Assembly: GCA_023374045.1 (NCBI GenBank)
Contig: CM041783.1
Coordinates: 125,179,503-125,243,502 of the forward strand
Length of the DNA: 64,000 nucleotides
Reading direction: 5' to 3'
Source of the DNA: Limonium bicolor
Lineage: Eukaryota > Streptophyta > Magnoliopsida > Caryophyllales > Plumbaginaceae
Position 1 is the first letter of the stretch. Each line of letters opens with the position of its first letter. The translations under genes were made by a program, and so were the position numbers. Below, one piece after another: positions 1 to 11,744 of this stretch. Under the pieces are notes generated by a model. The model saw only the letters and a list, made by a program, of their open reading frames with translations, was not told the DNA's origin and searched no databases.

Positions 1-1874
1 TTTGAGGTGTACTGATGTATTTCAGAGGAGCTAAGTATAGGAAAGATATACTTACCCTAATGTGAGGCACATGTCCCACTCTATCCTTATGGATCTATTT
101 GAGCATACATCTTCTATGACAGCTCAATGTGTTCATACGAGTAAAAGAGTGCATGAAATCAAATAAAGTTAACTCACAATGTAAATGTAAATTTTGATAC
201 GAGCATGGTAATTAACAACTCTCTTGGAAGGCTTTATTCATTCATTTCTCTATTATTTCCTATAAATCCCTATTGATTTGAATCCTCTATCCAATGAACC
301 TCTTCGCCCTATTGTTCGACATCATTTGGATAGTTATTTTAACTACACTTTTAAAGGACGAGCTTAGTATTAAACCAACTAGCCCTAAAGGTGGAAAAAC
401 ATAATTTGTAATACCCTAACTTGTGACATTAGCTTTAATATTACTCACCCATCTCTATGGTTTTAAATCCTCTATCTAATACAACTATGGCTCTGTTGTT
501 CCAAATAATAATAACCAAATTGTAGGTAATAATCAAGCCCTGATATGTTAAAAGCTAGATAAGCCTTTTAAAGAGAGAAGTACGTTCTAAGGTATCCAAG
601 TCCATAGCTGAATTCTTAGCTTGTATTATGGGCTTAAGGGTTAAAATGATTGATGAATATAATTATTAGACAGTAAGTGTCTAGGTGTTTTTAATAAGAA
701 ATTATCTTTGTGCCAAAGAGGAAAAACTGGCTCCCCGCTAAATGATTTGATCAAAGGAACGTAGTTCCGGGGATTAAGGAATGCACTAATTTCGAGTATA
801 GGTTATAATAGATATTGGATTAGTTGTATAACAGTCAAGGGAAAATGTAGTACTCACCACATCACGAAGTCTTGATAAGATAAAATTTGGAAATTGACAA
901 TTATGTGGTTGTTTGATATTTGACGTGGGAGGTCGAACTTGATCCTGGTCATATCAAGGGAAAACCAACCACAAAATGGTGTGGAAGGATAGGTCAACAC
1001 TGACGCTGACCCTGTCAGGGTTGGATGATTCCTGAGACTCCCTACAAGTGGTCACAAATATTTCTGTGATAAGTAAGTATTTATTCTTATTTCTAACATA
1101 AAAATTAGCCTAAAAAAGTATATAAGATGTGGAAGGTATAAGTTAAGAGCTAAATTGTCCAGGTTATCCTAGAAAGATTAAATGGCTAACACGACTCCGC
1201 GTATGTCGGTAAAATAGTCGGCTGTGTGGGAAACACTAATTATTATTATATCATGAGCCATGATAATAAGTAAATGGGAAAATCAAGAAACACTTAACTA
1301 TAATGAGAGTATTCTCAAGTCACCTTCTAGGTTATGGCCATATTGCCATCTGAAGGGAAAGATCGACTTCAAGTCTTTCTTTATGAATTCAAACCCAGTA
1401 TATTAAATGGGAACCTAATAAGCATGGTAGAATATAAAGAGTAGAAACATTATACTAATACTAACATGAGTTGATTCATGAACCACAAGAACATGTGGAA
1501 TTCCGAGAAACACGTACCTTGTTAGAAACCTTTGCGGGAACCCTACTGTGGTATACCTGACGAACAGACGATAGTAATCGTGTATGTACTATTGACAATT
1601 GGTGAATCAATAAAGACAGGAAATCTCTTTATATTATATACAAGATGCATGGATCGACCGTAGCTCATACTTTACATTGAACATGAAAACCGAATATAGC
1701 GATAATAAACACAAATACCAAAACCACAAGATGATGACTCAAATATCAAAGAGAGGAAATTAAGTATGCCCCAGTATTAATACAAGACCCGAACACTGAC
1801 GACTACAACTACGAGAGGTGACGAATAGAAGACAAACTTTTAGACCAACCAGAATACTACAACCTTACAGCTAT
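1..1874. other. Unrecognised diverged DNA left of the Tat element
   Basis: I see no open reading frame of note and no recognisable domain. The stretch is contiguous with 10385 onward once the Tat element and its target duplication are removed. It is therefore part of the older host locus, probably the decayed internal region of the element whose 3' LTR starts at 12139. That link is inferred from position only. Confidence 0.4.
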
Positions 1875-2045
1875 TGAAGAGGGAAAAGTACGAGAGTAAG
1901 GAAAGGTAGAACATCCGGTCTCATGTGACTGGAAGGGGCAGCTTAGAACAAAGAATATCGCCGGACCGGAATGTGATTCGGCCGGATGGGTTGTTAAATA
2001 TCCCGCTTATATGCAAATGCCAGCCTGGCAATTAAAAAGAAAGAC
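1875..2045 (+). repeat. Truncated 5' LTR of the Tat element
   Basis: These 171 bases align almost base for base with 9964-10136 of the 3' LTR. The match stops after AGAAAGAC, and pol coding sequence follows at once. The deletion therefore removed the rest of the LTR (including the TATA box), the primer site, gag and protease in one step. Confidence 0.85.
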
Positions 2046-5000
2046 TGACGGGTGGACCCGAAGCACCCAGCCATCCGGCAAAGAAGAAGAATAATAGGAG
2101 AGGAAAGGGACCTTGCGGCACGCGCTGAGGTGCAAAAACTGCTTAAAGCCGGATTCATCAGAGAAGTGTCTTATCCCAAGTGGCTGGCCAACGTTGTAAT
2201 GGTTAAAAAGTCAAATGGTAAATGGAGAATGTGTGTAGATTTCACGGACCTAAATAAAGCATGTCCCAAAGACTTCTAGCCATTACCATCAATAGACAGA
2301 TTAGTCATCTCAACGGCTCAAAGTTCTGTCTTAAGTTTCTTGGACGTATTCTTGGGATACAATCAAATAAGGATGAATGAAGAAGATTCGGAAAAAACAT
2401 CCTTTATTACTTCAGCCGGAACCTTTTGCTACAAGGTAATTCCCTTTGGATTAAAAAATGCGGGGGCAACCTTCCAAAGAATGATAGACAAAGTTTTCAA
2501 ACAACAATTAGCCCGAAACATGGAGGCATACGTTGATGATATTGTGGTGAGAAGCAATTCTTGGGCACAGCACATGGAAGACCTGAAGGAAACTTTTGAC
2601 ACTCTGGACAGATTCCAAATCAAGCTAAATCCGGAAAAATGTGTATTTGGAGTTACAAAGGGGAAGTTCTTAGGCTTCATCGTCGGGCAAAGAGGGATTG
2701 AGGTGGATCCCGAAAAAACCCAGGCAATCCTCGATATATCGCCACCCATGAACATTAAAGATGTGCAAGCATTAAATGGAAGACTCACGGCCTTGGGGAG
2801 ATTCTGTTCAAAACTCCAAGAGAAGTCAATCCCATTCTTCAACATTCTAAGGAAAAACAAGAGATTCCAGTGGAGTCAAGAATGTGTAGAAGCCTTCGAA
2901 AGGATCAAGGAGATGCTCAGAGAATTGCCAAAATTGGGTGTTCCGGCGCCCGGTCAAGACTTATATCTCTATTTGTCTGCCACAGATTGGGCGGTGGCGG
3001 CTGTGCTAATAATGGAGGAAGAGAAAAAAGAGATACCAGTATATTACACCGGAAAAATCTTAACCCCAGCGGAAAGTCGGTACACCAACATCGAAAAAAT
3101 ATTGTTTGCGTTAGTCGTTGCTTCCCGAAAGCTTCGACCTTATTTCCAGTCACACCGGATATTTGTTAGAACAAATTGGCCTCTGAAGCAGATAGCAAAC
3201 AACCCGAATGCATCTGGACGAATGGTTAGTTGGACGGTCGAACTCACCCAGTATGAAATTCATTTTCTCCCTCGAACAGCCATAAAAGCGCAGGCTTTGG
3301 CAGACTTTATAACCGAGACGACCTTTGCCCAAAGACAGAGAGAGCCCACAAACCCACATGTCATCTTAGTTGATGGAGCTCGATGTAAGACTGGAGCAGG
3401 AGCCGGAATAGTGGTCCAAACACCAGATGGAAGAACTCTTAACTTTGCGTTCCGGTTAGAGTTTGAGGTGACGAATAATGAGGCAGAGTATGAAGCCCTC
3501 ATACAGGGTTTGGAAGTCGCCACTGCCTTAGGGGCAACAGGTTCTTTCTTATAATAAGACAGTAGTTCTCATTTTTGTCCTTAGAAATTTTTTACATACC
3601 TCCAAAAGGGGGAAAGTGGGGCTTACCTCTTTGATTGTTATGCAGAATTGGAAATATACTCAGATTCAATGCTAGTGGCGCGACAAAACGATAACATTTA
3701 CGAGGTCAAGGAGGAGAAGCTTGGAAAATACTTGGCCAAAGTCCAAGAGACAAAGGCGAACTTTCAGAGATGCGAATTAAGACATCTTCCTCGAACAGAA
3801 AACATAGAGGCCGATGTGTTGGCTAAATTAGCCAGTATGGCCGAGAGAATGCCCAGTAAAGTCTGGATGGAAATAAAGGCAAACTCAAGTCTGGAGGAGA
3901 TCCGAGTATGCACCATTGAATCCGACACAATAGCCAAGTCTTGGATGACACCCATTGTTAAGTACATACAAAGCGGAAACTTGCCACAAGATGAGAAAGA
4001 AGCGGCAAAAACAAGACGAAGGGCTGCATCTTTCTTTTTAGAGCAGGGACAGCTCTACAAAAGATCATTTGCAAGACCAGCGCTTAAGTGTGTTACCATA
4101 GAAGAGGGAGCAAGGCTCATGGAGGAGCTACAAGAGGGGACCTGTGGGAACCACCAAGGAGAAAGGGCAATAATTCACAAAATCCTAAGGCTAGGATACT
4201 ATTGGCCAAAAGTGAGGGAACATTCGAAGGAATACATACAGAAGTGCATTAAATGTCTGGAACACGGGCACAAAATACACAACCCCCCATCCACACTAAA
4301 AACCATACTATCCCCAATCCCGTTTGCCATGTAAGGGTTGGATATCGTTGGGCCTTTCCCGGAAGCATCTCCCGGAAGATATAAATTCATTTATGTGGCC
4401 ATTGATTACTTTACCAAATGGGTGGAAGCCATGCCAACGGTATTTATTACCGCAAGAAAGTCGCAGGACTTTATCTGGAAGTATGTGGTCTGCAGATTCG
4501 GAATCCCAAAAATAATAGTAACAGACAATGGAGCTCAGTTCAACTATAATAGCTTCCGGGCATTCTCTAGGAATGGAAGATTGATTTGAGGTTCGCATCG
4601 GTCGCTCAACCACAAGCGAACGGCCAGGTAGAAAATGCGAATGGACAAATTGTCAAAGCTATAAAAAGGAAGTTGGACAGCAAAAAAGGGGGATGGGCGG
4701 AATTGCTACCTCAGGTTCTCTGGTCCTACAGAACAACCAAAAAAGGTCCAACTGGAGAAACTCCATACAGATTGACCTACGGTCTGGAAGCGATTGTTCC
4801 GGCTGAGATTATAGTCCCATCAATTAGGTGGGAATCCTTTGATGAGGAAAATAACAGTGAAGGGGTAAAAGACAACCTTGACCTGCTTGAAGAGACCAGG
4901 ACCATGGCCCAAGTCAGGATGGAAAGGGATAAAGCAAAAGTAGAAAGATATTTTAACCAAAGAACAAGGGAAAGGGGTTTTGCTCCGGGTGAGCTGGTTC

Positions 5001-5161
5001 TTCGAGAGGTAAAACAGCCGAAGAAATTAGAACCCCAGTGGGAGGGACCGTTTATAATACAACGGCGGACGGGGCGAGCCTCCTACCGCCTGAAAAACAA
5101 TGAAGGATGCGAGTTGCCTCACTCTTGGCATGCTGAATGCCTCAAAAAGTTTTATGTGTAA
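2046..5161 (+). pseudogene. pol: Tat-lineage pol: reverse transcriptase, RNase H, archaic RNase H, integrase (broken)
   Basis: Reverse transcriptase runs from about 2052 to 2900, with VDFTDLNKACPKD near its start and the catalytic box YVDDIVV near 2531. A gypsy RNase H follows (about 2950-3320). A second, archaic-type RNase H starts near 3360 (LVDGA, then NNEAEYEAL) and resumes at 3646 with YSDSM. Integrase follows, with an H-H-C-C zinc finger (about 4150-4255), the first catalytic Asp in LDIVGPF (4338), the second in VTDNGAQF (about 4520), and the Glu region near QANGQVEN (4615). Damage is limited: TAG at 2277, TAA at 4332 replacing an expected Trp, and a one-base frameshift near 4570. The start is lost to the 5' deletion. 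The product would copy and integrate the element, but this copy cannot make it whole. Confidence 0.88.
3541..3645 (+). other. Intron-like insertion inside the archaic RNase H
   Basis: The 105 bases begin GT, end TTATGCAG after a T-rich tract, and contain stop codons. Removing them joins G at 3540 to AA at 3646 and rebuilds an uninterrupted RNase H reading frame (phase 1) from a conserved Leu-Gly-Ala to the Asp-Ser catalytic stretch. The donor GTTCTT is weak. It could instead be a small insertion that happens to have GT-AG ends. Confidence 0.6.
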
Positions 5162-5218
5162 AAACACTTTTTACAAGATCAATAAAATAAGGTGTTCTTT
5201 AAAAAACAAAAAGTGTAC
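5162..5218 (+). other. Short spacer after pol
   Basis: An A-rich linker between the pol stop codon and the tandem repeat. No motif was recognised. Confidence 0.5.
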
Positions 5219-5820
5219 CATCCGGCCAGCGTGCCTACAGGCTATCATGCCTTGAAATGAAACATCCGGCCAGCGTGCCTACAGGCTATCATGCCTTGAA
5301 ATGAAACATCCGGCCAGCGTGCCTACAGGCTATCATGCCTTGAAATGTACCATCCGGCCAGCGTGCCTACAGGCTATCATGCCTTGAAATGTACCATCCG
5401 GCCAGCGTGCCTACAGGCTATCATGCCTTGAAATGTACCATCCGGCCAGCGTGCCTACAGGCTATCATGCCTTGAAATGTACCATCCGGCCAGCGTGCCT
5501 ACAGGCTATCATGCCTTGAAATGTACCATCCGGCCAGCGTGCCTACAGGCTATCATGCCTTGAAATGTACCATCCGGCCAGCGTGCCTACAGGCTATCAT
5601 GCCTTGAAATGTACCATCCGACCAGCGTGCCAACAGGCTATCATGCCTTGAAATGTACCATCCGGCCAGCGTGCCTACAGGCTATCATGCCTTGAAATGT
5701 AACATCCGGCCAGTGTGCCTACAGGCTATCATGCCTTGAAATGTACCATCCGGCCAGCGTGCCTACAGGCTATCAAGCCTTGAAATGTACCATCTGGCAG
5801 ACGTGCCTATAGTGTCTAGA
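5219..5820 (+). repeat. 44-bp tandem repeat, 13 copies
   Basis: Units begin CATCCGGCCAGCGTGCC and recur exactly every 44 bp at 5219, 5263, 5307, 5351, 5395, 5439, 5483, 5527, 5571, 5615, 5659, 5703 and 5747. A diverged partial unit at 5791 trails off. Most differences are one or two substitutions. Copies 1-3 share GAAA before the next unit where later copies have GTAC, so the array probably grew by duplication of blocks. It lies between pol and the convergent antisense gene. Confidence 0.95.
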
Positions 5821-6204
5821 AATCTTCTTAAAAATGAAACTGAGCGAGAATATAAGGGCTTATGGTATGAACAAAAGGGGGCTTATAAAGCATTTGGAAG
5901 TCCGGTCGCTCTGGATAAATCCAAATGAGAAATATATAAAGCCAACCCACAGAAAGAAACTTGAATTAATTAAGAAGTACAAAAGTAGTGGCAGGGGCAA
6001 AAACATTAAAACATTGTCAAAGTAGTAACCCAAAATACAACTATACAAGATCCCTAAACTAAGAAATCACTTTTTCTGAAAAGCATCTATTCTTTAGCAG
6101 GCTTCTTTGCAGCGGATCCTTCGACCGGATGAGACACGCTCTCTGCAGAATTAGATTTTCCAACGGCCTGATGAGAGCCAGCAACCCCCTGGCGCATACA
6201 GCTA
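5821..6204. other. Spacer between tandem repeat and antisense gene
   Basis: A 63-codon lysine-rich open frame (5834-6025, +) is present but matches nothing I know. It is probably chance, in A-rich non-coding DNA. The antisense gene ends at 6205. Confidence 0.4.
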
Positions 6205-6632
6205 TCAGGAGGAAGGAAGGAAGCCTGACCGAGCCCAAAGACTCTCACCAGGGAGACGACCGAACTTCTCAAAATCCTCAAGGAAGTTGCTCTTTCGAGC
6301 AATATTGTCGAACTCCAGCTCACTATACAAATCGTCATCCAAGACTTCCCCTCTCTTCAGAAAGTACTTGGAGATGGTCTGGCGACAAACATTAGTGATC
6401 TTCCGGCTCTTGGAACCAAAAGCCTTCTTCAAGTGGGCGATGATGGTTCCTTGCTTCTTCAGCTGCTCTTGGGTCCGACGGGCGTAGGCTGTATGCTTAG
6501 CAACATCTTCCTCGAGTTGTAGGACCTGAGCTCGGTAAAGATCGCGATCAGAGCCCGCAGCAGAAAGTTCCTCATTCAGCTTGTCGATACGGTTGCTGAG
6601 TTTCTCAACGTGCCGTAGAAGATTCTCAGAAT

Positions 6633-6720
6633 CTGGTTGAAAAAGGAAAAAAGAAGCAGGATCAGTAAGAATAAAAGCATAAGGATAGAAAATGACCGGA
6701 AAGAGACCAATGAAACTCAC
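6633..6720 (-). other. Intron of antisense gene (88 bp)
   Basis: On the minus strand the donor is GTGAGTTTC and the acceptor TTTTTCAACCAG, with a pyrimidine-rich tract. It joins a lysine- and alanine-rich segment to the last coiled coil. Confidence 0.65.
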
Positions 6721-7507
6721 CCTTTGCCGGGACCTTGGCACTCTCGGATTAAAGGAAGGCCATGGCTTCCTCTAAAGCCTTCACATTTTCCTTTAAAGAA
6801 GCCTTCTCGGCTGTAAAAGCAGCTTTATACGCGGAAAGAGCCGCGTTTTCATCCATCAGGGACTACTTCTCTTGATCAAAGACGGTCCGAGTCTGCTCGT
6901 CCAGGGCGTCCTTTTCCTCGGCCAATCTAGTAAGCTCTTGAATGAGTCTGCCTTTGTCTTCCACAAAAGCCTCGTTCTGTTGGGTCAAAGCCTTCTTGTC
7001 CATCTCAAGGGATTCGGTCTCTTTCTCAAGAGCAGTTTTCAGGTCCGTAAAATAAACCTTGTCTGAGGTAAGGGAATCCACCTCCCTTTTGTGAGCAGCT
7101 TGTACCTGCCGCAACAAAACTTCTAAATTAGACAAAGCATGCGGGGGTATCATGACATCCTTTTCACCGGAAGGCTGACGATGTACCTGTTTTAGGATAC
7201 TCTCGGTTCAGAGGATCTGGTTTTTCAAAGCAAACATCTCTTCCCGCAATTCTTCAACTTCGATTCATATACTCATCTCGAAGGCGGACACAATCCTGGC
7301 GAGATGACCGTAACTCCTTTTTAGAGTCTCCGCCCTTTCTTTCACCTTGCGGTCAATCTCGTAATTTACGAGATCAATGTAACTATCGTGGGATGAGCGG
7401 GTTTGTTTCAGCTCAGCTTCAATATTGTCAGCCCGGTTTTTCTCATGTTGCAGATCGGATTGGAGGTCCCGGGTTTGAACTTCAGCACTTTGGGCCATTG
7501 ACATAAC

Positions 7508-7583
7508 CTAAAGAGAGACAAAGCATAGAAAGTTCAGATAGCACAAAAAGGGTAAAAGAGGATGGGAGGAAGATTTCACTAAC
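7508..7583 (-). other. Intron of antisense gene (76 bp)
   Basis: On the minus strand the donor is GTTAGTG and the acceptor TTGTCTCTCTTTAG. The next exon starts just before a coiled-coil segment. Confidence 0.6.
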
Positions 7584-8165
7584 CCGAAAAATGCCTTGCC
7601 ACATTAGGTTGAAGACCTCCCCCATTGGAAGGGAGTGACGCATGATAGCATCGGCTCCTCCGCTCCCGGCCCTCAGTTTCTCCTTGGTAGCGGTAATAAT
7701 GGACGGAGGAGCAAAAATCCCATCCGGATGATCACACAGCTTTATTGCTTCCTTCGAAGCGTCAGTGTATCGGGCAGTGTCCAAGGAAATCTTGCGCAGA
7801 GGTTGCCCGAGATAGTAGAACCATCCCTCCTTCTGGGAAGGGCCGGTGAATCTCCCCTGAACAGGGGGGGTGGAGACGAGGAAGAGGCAGTAATGTCCTC
7901 CCTTTGCTTGCTTCGGAGCTCTGGGTTCTCAGGCACTGGTCGGTATTCTTTCACTTCCTCATTTACTGATTCCTTGGCTCCAGGAGCATCACATGGAACC
8001 TCGCTGCCCCCTCAGCTTCGGAGATTTCCGTTAAGACAGTCTTCGGCTTTGATAAGGTCTTCTTCCGGGGTCTTTGGGTTCCGGGATCCGGAATAGCAGC
8101 AGTGGGAAGGGCCGGGCCGCAAGCAACCTCGTTGTCAGTAACAGTAATGGGTGCGCCTTGAGAAC

Positions 8166-8241
8166 CTAAGAGAAGAAGGGTCAGCAAAGAATGTACAAAA
8201 AGGGAAGGCAAGAGTTTCCCACAATAAAGAAAGAGCAATAC
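8166..8241 (-). other. Intron of antisense gene (76 bp)
   Basis: On the minus strand the donor is GTATTGC and the acceptor CCTTCTTCTCTTAG. It lies between an acidic exon and a basic, proline-rich exon. Confidence 0.6.
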
Positions 8242-8680
8242 GTAGGTCAGCCTCCTCCAAGACAGCACCGTGAGCTAGATCGGAAGAAAAGTATCCTGCC
8301 AAGTCAGGAAACAATTCACAAATAGGAGTTGGGTGACCAGACCCCTGCCCTGAATGAGAGACAGACCTCAGGCCTGAATCAGGAGTAAGAGGGAGAAAGA
8401 CGCGACGCCCAGACCCTGGACTCACGTGCCGAGTACCTGGCAAATCACCGCACGATCGGGCTGGGGACTTAGCAGTTCTCTTTTTCTTCTGGCCGGATCG
8501 ATCCTTGTCGCTGTCACCTCTTTGTCTCTTCGTAGAGGAAGGAGCGTCCCCAAGGAGTCTTGTGGCCACATCGATAGCCGCATCAACAGACGCGTAATAA
8601 TCAACTTGTTCATCACCCATTTTGAAGTTAACAAAATTCCAACTATTGAAGGGCCCCACCTTATCTCCTCGAAAAGAAAT

Positions 8681-8756
8681 CTACCAGAGCAACACAAAAG
8701 GTAAGAATACCGGAAAAGGTAAAGGATTTAGGTAAAATTGATTAAGCAAAACTTAC
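8681..8756 (-). other. Intron of antisense gene (76 bp)
   Basis: On the minus strand the donor GTAAGTTTTG is close to the plant consensus and the acceptor is TGCTCTGGTAG. The flanking exons stay open across the junction. Confidence 0.7.
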
Positions 8757-9509
8757 TGTGATATTTCTTAAGTGAGACCAGGCGCGCCGGGTAAAGAATT
8801 GGGAAACTGTAGGCTGCTTGTCGCTTACCATCTTCAGAATCTTCGAGATGGGCATTTCTTGCACCGGGGAAGGTGGGCAGCTGAATTGGCCTTTCGGGAT
8901 CGAGGAGCAGTAAGGAACTCCCAAAAACCGACCTGATGGTGGGACAATGACAAACCATCGGGAGTTCCACCCGGAAGACGTTTTCTTGTAATCGAAAAGA
9001 GAAACCCTCTTTGCCTTGATCGTCAGGCTATCAGGATCGTCCCTTGTAGAATAGAATTGGGCGAACTCGGTTGCTTCCCCCGAATTTTGTTCTCCTCACA
9101 AAGCAGAACATAGGCGTGAAGGTAGGAAATCGCCTTTGGATGTAGGTGAGCAAGCACGCAGCAACGCCGAATTAGAAAGCCCAGAACGAATGGGTGAGGG
9201 GGCACGGTCAGGCCACGAGGGAAAAAATCCGCATAAACGGCGTATCCAAGCCCAAAATCGTCGTGGGGGTGCGAATCGGAAGAAGGAAGGTAGATACGAG
9301 TACCCAGTGGGACTTCGACATCCTTTAAGCAGGAGAGAAGGGAGGTAGTGTCCAAGGAGATGAAGAAGGCTCCCGATCGGCGGAAAAAGGGGCGGAAGAT
9401 TTCAAATAGGAGGGGCGAAACCCCTGGGGCGAAAAGGTACCTTGAATCGCCTCTTTTGCGGGAACAAATTTGCCGCTGCTTTATTCTTTTTCGAGCTAGA
9501 AGAAGCCAT

Positions 9510-9963
9510 CGGGGAAGATGAGCGAAGGGAAACAGTGAGACATGAGAGGTGGAGAAGAAGTTCAGAAACGAAGCGTAAAGAGGTAACGGTGAAGTCTGAA
9601 GTGGGTAAGGAAGAGAGAAGGTGTCAAATATAAAACCTGGAGTTTTGAAAAAGTAACGGTTCCCGCTCGGCCAATAAATCAATAGGATAAGGACTCTGCA
9701 TCTTCCTGGAAAAGGGACGCTGACGTAAAGAGCTTCCAAAAATCCTACATCGAAAAGGCGCGAGGCACTGACAAGTTTTCTTTCCTTTTAAAAAATAGAG
9801 GAAAAAGCAAGGAAAACTTGTGGGACTAGGGAAGGGAAACCGAAAAAAGTGAGTCGGGAGAAAGCCAATCCGGAAAGCCATAAAGGAGAGCAAGAGCAAA
9901 TTGAAGAAAAAAAAGTTCTACTTTTTACGTTTAGAGGATCAAAAGTAGAACTTGTGGGACTGA
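9510..9963. other. Non-coding segment between antisense gene and 3' LTR
   Basis: Purine-rich on the plus strand. The motif ACTTGTGGGACT occurs twice (near 9815 and 9950), the second time just before the 3' LTR. The promoter of the antisense gene should lie here, but I cannot point to a clear TATA box. Confidence 0.45.
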
Positions 9964-10379
9964 TGAAGAGGGAAAAAGTACGAGAGTAAGGAAAGGTACA
10001 ACATCCGGTCTCATGTGACTGGAAGGGGCAGCTTAGAACAAAGAATATCGCCGGACCGGAATGTGATTCGGCCGGATGGGTAGTTAAATATCCCGCTTAT
10101 ATGCAAATGCCAGCCTGGCAATTAAAAAGAAAGACAGGCTGGCAACCCTCGATCCAGCAGGGTAAACATTATAAATAGGGGTTCAACCCCACAATAAAGG
10201 ACACGATTCATATTCGATAACTACACTCAGTTGCATTGTCTTCGCGATTCTCTCTCTTTTAAGCTCGGTCACATAGCAACAAGGTAATTCGACGAAGCGC
10301 AAAAGGCTTAGCAGTAGAATTGGAATCCGACTAGGGATTAGGATAGAAGATTTGAGGAGTTAGGAATTTATCATTTTCA
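9964..10379 (+). repeat. 3' LTR of the Tat element
   Basis: This 416-bp copy starts TGAAGAGG and ends TTTTCA, directly before the GCTAT duplication. Its first 170 bases match the truncated 5' LTR. It contains CCGG-bearing short inverted motifs (about 10000-10080) and a TATA box TATAAATA at 10170-10177. Confidence 0.85.
10170..10177 (+). promoter_or_regulatory. TATA box of the Tat LTR
   Basis: TATAAATA lies mid-LTR, downstream of the CCGG motifs, as expected for the U3 promoter. The 5' LTR has lost this part. Confidence 0.6.
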
Positions 10380-11744
10380 GCTATATCAACCAAACCGGAG
10401 AATGCACCCACAACATCGACAAGGACGATGAACCCCACCATCAAGACGCTACGTCACATGCGAAGGCAACTAGCGTGAAGAGCACGGGAAATAATCAACA
10501 CTGTAACTAAAAACAGTAATGGAAACTCTGTCAAGAGCAAGACATTTACCCCAGTAATGCTAACGAGAAAAAATCTTAATGGAGACACCACCATAAGCAG
10601 CCATCAGGAATAAGTATACAGACGAGTGAAACTTGGGAAGAATTGAAAGATGAAGAATCGAAATCAAAGGCAAACTATATTACAGTATATGCCATATAAA
10701 GAAAAACCCCAGGATATGTACAACGTTTATCACCATTCACCCATGGAAAATACGGGAAGATGCTTGACTTACACATGAGCATCACAAGCATTGCAAATCT
10801 TCCAACATTATTGGCAGTCCAACGTACAGTAGTGGGATACACAAATAAAGAATACCAAGCGATACTGCAATGAACAATTACTTCGAAACAAGGCAATCTG
10901 GAGCCGTGGCATAACGCGATATATCAATGAATACATGAACCAGAACGTCTCGAGATGTAAGGGACAAGTGCATCATGCACTAAGTAATAACCGTAGATAC
11001 ATACAAACGGTAAGTCAACCGGAGAAAACAAGGAAGCAATTGGAAGTGTGTTACACACGTATATGAACCAGAACCCATAGACCTTATGGTCGACCCGACA
11101 ATTTAAACGAGCCATGAGATAATATTGACAATGAACAGAATGGTTGATCACCTCGACCCATACATACGGGATATAAGCATAAAAGCATACTGATGCACTG
11201 TAGAACATGTCAGAGAATGCGTAGACACTTGCAGGCAATACCCTGTAAATGGACAGAAGTCCAGACAAGACCAACAATGACAATCGAACGAGGAAAAGGA
11301 TGATCATAACTCATCAACCCTATATACGTACATCAATGAATTTAATTAGAGTGGCACTTAAGACTACTCCAGAATGATTGGACACTACTAATTAGAGTCA
11401 CACAACGGTAGCGAGTGGTCCCATCAATTACATTTGTCTCCTAAACTAGGAGGGTGCACAACGTATTTCACGTATCTTAACAAAAAACATGTGCCTTATC
11501 CACCTAAAGTCTTACAGCCCGAGATGGATATCCTTAAAACTAATCATAAGTTAAAAATGAGAGTGAAGAATCCTTCACTATTTACCGACTAGTTATACTA
11601 GTCTAGGGTACGTGGGCGTACCCCTCTTTTAAGGGGGGGAGAGCCTATTACGTTTTAGCATAGACATACACTTTCGTTGCACTGTGATCTATATGTTTAC
11701 ATGTATGACTCTGTGATTACTCTGTGATTCTATAAGCTTTTCTT

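Larger units (their letters stand above)
6205..9509 (-). pseudogene. Antisense gene of the Tat element: transposon-type domain plus long coiled coil
   Basis: The reading frame runs opposite to pol. A plausible start is the ATG at 9509 (MASSSSKKNK). The N-terminal part (about 9450-9030) contains FPRGLTVPPHPFVLGFL and then a cysteine- and histidine-bearing helix, resembling the plant 'putative gypsy type transposon' domain (Pfam Transposase_28). A tryptophan-rich stretch (about 9000-8760), a basic low-complexity linker (about 8560-8400) and charged heptad-like coiled coils follow (7504-7265, 7153-6863, 6632-6205). Four GT-AG introns can be read: 8756-8681, 8241-8166, 7583-7508 and 6720-6633. 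Frameshifts (near 9470, 9020 and 7960) and stops near 7262, 7205, 6862 and 6750 make this copy non-functional. Function is unknown; similar antisense ORFs occur in other Tat elements. Confidence 0.65.
1875..10379 (+). mobile_element. Ty3/gypsy LTR retrotransposon, Tat lineage, internally deleted
   Basis: The element begins TGAAG at 1875 and ends TTTTCA at 10379. It is flanked by the 5-bp duplication GCTAT (1870-1874 and 10380-10384). In order it holds a truncated 5' LTR, pol, a 44-bp tandem repeat, a gene on the opposite strand and a 416-bp 3' LTR. Tat assignment rests on the style of the reverse transcriptase, on two RNase H domains (the second archaic), and on an antisense ORF between pol and the 3' LTR, a layout known in Tat relatives such as Grande and Retand. 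Gag and protease are missing. The left edge of the 3' LTR could be 9961 rather than 9964. Confidence 0.85.

Noticed and set aside
2429..2860. 143-codon minus-strand frame opposite reverse transcriptase
   Set aside because: It is a shadow of the Tat pol frame with no features of its own.
5219..5820. Regular 44-bp repeats that might suggest a CRISPR array
   Set aside because: The units are directly adjacent with no unique spacers, inside a plant retrotransposon. It is an ordinary tandem repeat.
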